Part shown: positions 4,497 through 7,238 of the stretch, one piece after another
Position numbering within the stretch: position 1 is the first letter of the stretch
Layout: every line of letters begins with the position of its first letter
Source of the DNA: Chloroflexota bacterium
GTDB lineage: Bacteria > Chloroflexota > Dehalococcoidia > Lucifugimonadales > Lucifugimonadaceae
Reading direction: 5' to 3'
Assembly (NCBI GenBank): GCA_009837685.1
Contig: VXTA01000083.1
Coordinates: 1-7,238, forward strand
Length of the DNA stretch: 7,238 nucleotides
Position numbers and translations under genes: made by a program
Notes under the pieces: generated by a model
Databases searched by the model: none
What the model was told of the DNA's origin: nothing
Seen by the model: only the letters and a program-made list of their open reading frames with translations

Positions 4497-5346
4497 TGCG
4501 TTCAAGCATTTCCGGTTTCGGCTCTTCCACCGCGCTCCAACTCGGGGCGCGTGTGGATAGCGCGGCGCATGCGGAGGCGTAAGTTGCCGCTTCTTTGGCA
4601 TCGCCGGTTGCGGCGTATCTGATGAGCATTGCGGCGGCGAAGACGTCGCCGGCACCCGTAGTGTCAGCACCCGCGCCATTGACTCGGTGGGCGAAGGACG
4701 GCACTTCTACCGGATCATCCGCGTCGCCGATGTATAAGTCTGCGCCTCTGCTGCCTTTGGTTACGACTAGGTTTGTCGTCGTTTCGCGCCATGCGGCGAG
4801 GGTGGCTGGCTCTACCTCGGATTCGGATATCACGCAGATGTCCCAATTGGAGCTCATACCGATGGGTGGCGATTTCGACACTTCTACGATCGAGGGTAGC
4901 GGTTGAGTCCATGAGCGTAGCCAGCCTTGTGGGACCACGCATGATAGGCGGGGGTTGAGCCAGTCTAAACAGTCGAGGGGTAGTTCCTGAGTCAGCGGAC
5001 CCACGAAGAGCATATCTGGGTTCAGCCATGCTTGGGGGATGTGATAGCGGGGGATGTCGTCGGCTCGGTGGTGGAGCACTTGCACGCGGTCGCCGCGTTT
5101 GTCGTAACGGTTTTCGAAGGTCGAGGTTTGGTGGGAGGGTACGCGGATAAATCGGCTGGGGGAGTCGATGACGCGTCGAGATGGGTAGTCGTCGGTGCAG
5201 GATGTGATGATTGCGGGTTGGATGCCGAGGCGAGCTGCGGTGACAGAAGCGAATGCGACGGCGCCGCCTGGGTGACGAGTTTCGAGGTCGTCAGGTGAGA
5301 TGTCGAAGGTTACGTGACCGATCGCGAGGAGTTGAGGCGGATTCAC
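4486..5346 (-). CDS. PfkB-family carbohydrate kinase
   Basis: This is a ribokinase-fold sugar or polyol kinase of 286 residues, slightly short for the family. It opens LLAIGHVTFDI, followed by HPGGAVAFASVTAARLG (25-41), the glycine pair of the substrate-binding lid region; the Asn common there in ribokinases is absent. Further elements are STFENRYD (75-82), VISESEVE (172-179) in the place of the family's metal-binding N..E motif, VVTKGSRGADLY (194-205), and the anion-hole and base motif GADTTGAGDVFAA (226-238) with catalytic D234. I chose the GTG at 5346 because it overlaps the permease stop as GTGA and sits just before the conserved start; a longer frame to 5454 only covers the permease C-terminus. 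The coupling suggests that the kinase acts on what the transporter brings in. Its substrate is unknown; inositol-, ribose- or nucleoside-type compounds are all possible. Confidence 0.88.
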   Translation of the reverse strand: MNPPQLLAIGHVTFDISPDDLETRHPGGAVAFASVTAARLGIQPAIITSCTDDYPSRRVIDSPSRFIRVPSHQTSTFENRYDKRGDRVQVLHHRADDIPRYHIPQAWLNPDMLFVGPLTQELPLDCLDWLNPRLSCVVPQGWLRSWTQPLPSIVEVSKSPPIGMSSNWDICVISESEVEPATLAAWRETTTNLVVTKGSRGADLYIGDADDPVEVPSFAHRVNGAGADTTGAGDVFAAAMLIRYAATGDAKEAATYASACAALSTRAPSWSAVEEPKPEMLERITG

Positions 5347-6272
5347 AACTGGCGTAACTTGGGGTCCCAGCGATCGCGGAGCCAGTCGCCGAGGAAGTTT
5401 AGGGATAGGACGAGTAAGAATATCGCGATGCCGGGCATGGTTGATATCCACCATGCGGTGTCAAGGTAGTCGCGTCCGTCGGAGACCATGTTGCCCCAAG
5501 TGGGTGTAGGTTGCGGAATGCCAACGCCGAGGTATGAGAGTGTTGCTTCGGCTAGGACGAGTCCACCAGCACCGAGGGTAGCGAGGACGATGACGGTGCT
5601 GCTTACGCCGGGCAGTATGTGCCGCAACGCGATTCTGAAGCCTGAAGCGCCGGCGACGCGGGCTGCGTAGACGTAGTCACGCTCGCGTAGGGATAAGACC
5701 TCCCCCCGTACAGGCCGAACGAATCCGACCCAAGATATGAGTACGAGTATCAGGAACATGATCGTGAAAGATGTGCCGAGGACGATCTTGATTACGAGGG
5801 CGAGCATGATGAAGGGCAATGCGATCCAAGCGTCGACGAGACGCATGATGATTTCGTCGACGATTCCGCCGATGAATCCGGCGGCGAGCCCGAGGGATGT
5901 CCCGATGATCATGCCGCTAGTCATGCCGACTGCGACGACCATCAACGAAGCCCTTCCGCCATATAGGAGGCGGCTCCATAGATCACGTCCAACTTGGTCC
6001 GTTCCGAGCCAGAATTCTGGTGTGCCGCCTTCAAGCCATATTGGGGGATTACGAACGCGTGTGAAGTCGGCGTCTCGGATGGGGTCGTGCGGAGCGATTA
6101 CAGGTGCGAATGCAGCCAACACGAGGAGGAACGCGAACACCACGGTCCAAATAATCGGATAGCGACGCAAAAAGTCATAGACGGCGATTGGCCCACGCAA
6201 TACGGACCGCACCGGTGCGGGTAACCAAGCGCCTGTTTGAGCATATTCCGGTAGTTGATAGTCAGTGGCCAT
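5343..6272 (-). CDS. ABC transporter permease, DppC/OppC type
   Basis: This is the second inner-membrane subunit of a dipeptide/oligopeptide/nickel-type importer, 309 residues, with a soluble N-terminal extension of about 38 residues. It shows the OppC_N feature: a first membrane helix (about 40-60) ending in APHDPIRDADF, then FWLGTDQVGRDLWSRLLYGGRASL (87-110), which is the family signature. Five further hydrophobic segments follow at about 109-133, 150-165, 168-185, 222-250 and 275-295. The EAA loop that docks on the ATPase reads AARVAGASGFRIALRHILPG (203-222). ATG at 6272 begins 5 nt after the DppB-like stop. The last codons overlap the PfkB GTG start by 4 nt, so all three genes appear to be one transcript. 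Peptides are the usual cargo, but some members of the family carry sugars, which the kinase neighbour hints at. Confidence 0.94.
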   Translation of the reverse strand: MATDYQLPEYAQTGAWLPAPVRSVLRGPIAVYDFLRRYPIIWTVVFAFLLVLAAFAPVIAPHDPIRDADFTRVRNPPIWLEGGTPEFWLGTDQVGRDLWSRLLYGGRASLMVVAVGMTSGMIIGTSLGLAAGFIGGIVDEIIMRLVDAWIALPFIMLALVIKIVLGTSFTIMFLILVLISWVGFVRPVRGEVLSLRERDYVYAARVAGASGFRIALRHILPGVSSTVIVLATLGAGGLVLAEATLSYLGVGIPQPTPTWGNMVSDGRDYLDTAWWISTMPGIAIFLLVLSLNFLGDWLRDRWDPKLRQL

Positions 6273-6277
6273 GAGAT

Positions 6278-7231
6278 TCAGCTCAATCTGATGCGCGGGT
6301 CGACAAGGACGTATAGCACGTCGGCGACGAGGTTTGCGGTGATCAATACGACACCTGTAACCAGCGTAGTCCCCACGACGAGGTTCAAATTGTTGTTAAC
6401 AACGGCTTCGATGGCGAGCAATCCAAGACCGGGCCATGCGAATACAGCTTCGACAACGACGGTTCCAGTTACGAAATTCCAGAGGAGCAATGCCGACACC
6501 GTAATTGGAACGATGAGAGAGTTTCGGAGAGCGTGCTTCCAGATGACTTTGGATCCATCGACGCCTTTGGCTCGTGCGAGTTTGATGTATTCGGAGTCGA
6601 GGACTTCGAGCATCGAGGACCGCATCAAGCGCATGTAGCCAGCTGCAGCACCCCAAGCCAAGGTCAAAACGGGCAGGATCATCGCTTTAACGGTCGCGAG
6701 AGGGTCATCAGACCCTATCGTGCCTATCACGGTCACTGGTACCCATCCGAGATTCACGGCGAATATGAGGATTGCCATAATCCCGACGTAAAAAGCCGGA
6801 AGAGTAATACCGAGATTGGCAATCAGACGTACGGCATAGTCGAGTAGCGAGCCGCGTTTGACAGCGGAGATCATGCCGAATGAGAGGCCGAATATAGTGG
6901 CCAATATCCAAGCTGAAACTCCGAGTTGGACGGTTGGAGCGATCTTTTCTCGAATTTTAGTAGTTACCGGGAAGCCGTCTGACAGATCGTGTCCGAGATC
7001 GCCGCGCAATACGTCGGTTAACCAGAAGAAGTATTGAAGCGGGACGGGTTTGTCGAGGTGTAGTTTTTCGCGCTGGATCTGTAGCGCGCTTTCGGAGATT
7101 CCATATCCTCCTTCTGAAACCAGCATCGCCAGTGGGTCACCGACGAGTCGGGACAGCGAAAAGACGATGATGGTGACCAGAAACAGCGCGACTAGCGATG
7201 CGAAGATTCTTCTTAAAATGAAGCGCTGCAT
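6278..7231 (-). CDS. ABC transporter permease, DppB/OppB type
   Basis: This is the first inner-membrane subunit of the same importer, 317 residues, a normal length. The N-terminus MQRFILRRIFASLVALFLVTIIVFSL is the typical DppB opening: a basic anchor, then a first helix at about 10-30, followed by RLVGDPLAML. The periplasmic stretch includes LHLDKPVPLQYFFWLTDVLRGDLG (57-80). Helices follow at about 103-123, 135-160, 185-200, 240-262 and 283-310. The EAA loop reads LARAKGVDGSKVIWKHALRN (218-237), and FAWPGLG (264-270) is the family's loop near the gate. It ends VDPRIRLS, again typical. ATG at 7231 leaves only 7 bases of the window upstream, so the ribosome binding site, the substrate-binding protein and the ATPases cannot be seen. 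The gene comes first in the visible operon. Confidence 0.94.
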   Translation of the reverse strand: MQRFILRRIFASLVALFLVTIIVFSLSRLVGDPLAMLVSEGGYGISESALQIQREKLHLDKPVPLQYFFWLTDVLRGDLGHDLSDGFPVTTKIREKIAPTVQLGVSAWILATIFGLSFGMISAVKRGSLLDYAVRLIANLGITLPAFYVGIMAILIFAVNLGWVPVTVIGTIGSDDPLATVKAMILPVLTLAWGAAAGYMRLMRSSMLEVLDSEYIKLARAKGVDGSKVIWKHALRNSLIVPITVSALLLWNFVTGTVVVEAVFAWPGLGLLAIEAVVNNNLNLVVGTTLVTGVVLITANLVADVLYVLVDPRIRLS

Positions 7232-7238
7232 TTATGGC

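Noticed and set aside
4191..4679. 162-codon minus-strand frame across the DUF4389 and kinase ends
   Set aside because: It overlaps two recognised genes in the wrong frames and shows no domain or ribosome binding site.
5347..5454. Longer N-terminus for the PfkB kinase from the ATG at 5454
   Set aside because: The extra 36 codons lie in the permease coding region in another frame and precede the conserved kinase start; the GTGA overlap start is more natural.
5737..6162. 141-codon plus-strand frame opposite the DppC-like permease
   Set aside because: It lies fully antisense to a well-recognised gene, has no protein family character, and is rich in Met/Thr/Arg as expected of a reverse-complement shadow.

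Overview
The window reads as ordinary bacterial chromosome of moderately high GC, with compact and mostly minus-strand genes. The best lineage guess is a Chloroflexota (Dehalococcoidia / SAR202-like) genome. This is an inference from three things: a DnaD-like gene directly behind dnaB, a two-repeat DUF4389 membrane protein, and intergenic hairpin repeats of the CCCTCTCCC / GGATTCCTGCCTTCGCAGGAATGACG kind. No 16S gene or taxon-specific marker is present.

Layout, left to right. (1) Positions 1-1688, minus: a replication pair, the replicative helicase dnaB followed 10 nt later by the first 94 codons of a DnaD-like protein that runs off the left edge. (2) 1689-3194: an accessory block. Three minus-strand genes in overlapping order, a Phd/YefM antitoxin, a VapC-type PIN toxin and a HigA-like HTH antidote protein, sit between two direct copies of the same palindromic repeat (1819-1886 and 2995-3056). 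Two further repeat families follow at 3090-3125 and 3156-3181. The cassette looks partly decayed: one PIN acidic residue is Asn, and the HTH gene seems to have lost its start through a one-base frameshift. (3) 3195-3683, minus: a stand-alone CinA/PncC-type amidohydrolase. (4) 3711-3923: a divergent intergenic region with a 12-bp periodic repeat and a hairpin beside a strong ribosome binding site, leading into (5) 3924-4496, plus: a DUF4389 membrane protein containing a 30-bp near-perfect palindrome inside its coding sequence. (6) 4486-7231, minus: a tightly coupled operon of two Dpp/Opp-type ABC permeases followed by a PfkB sugar kinase. Its 3' end overlaps that of the DUF4389 gene by 11 bp.

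How the genes work together: dnaB and the DnaD-like gene probably serve helicase function or loading at the fork. The two permeases form the membrane channel of an importer whose binding protein and ATPases must lie outside the window, and the coupled kinase suggests that the imported compound is, or yields, a sugar, polyol or nucleoside that is phosphorylated on entry. The toxin-antitoxin block appears to be an insertion bounded by repeats. I found no clearly new multi-gene system. The most unusual items are the repeat-flanked, decaying toxin-antitoxin cassette and the palindrome inside the DUF4389 gene.
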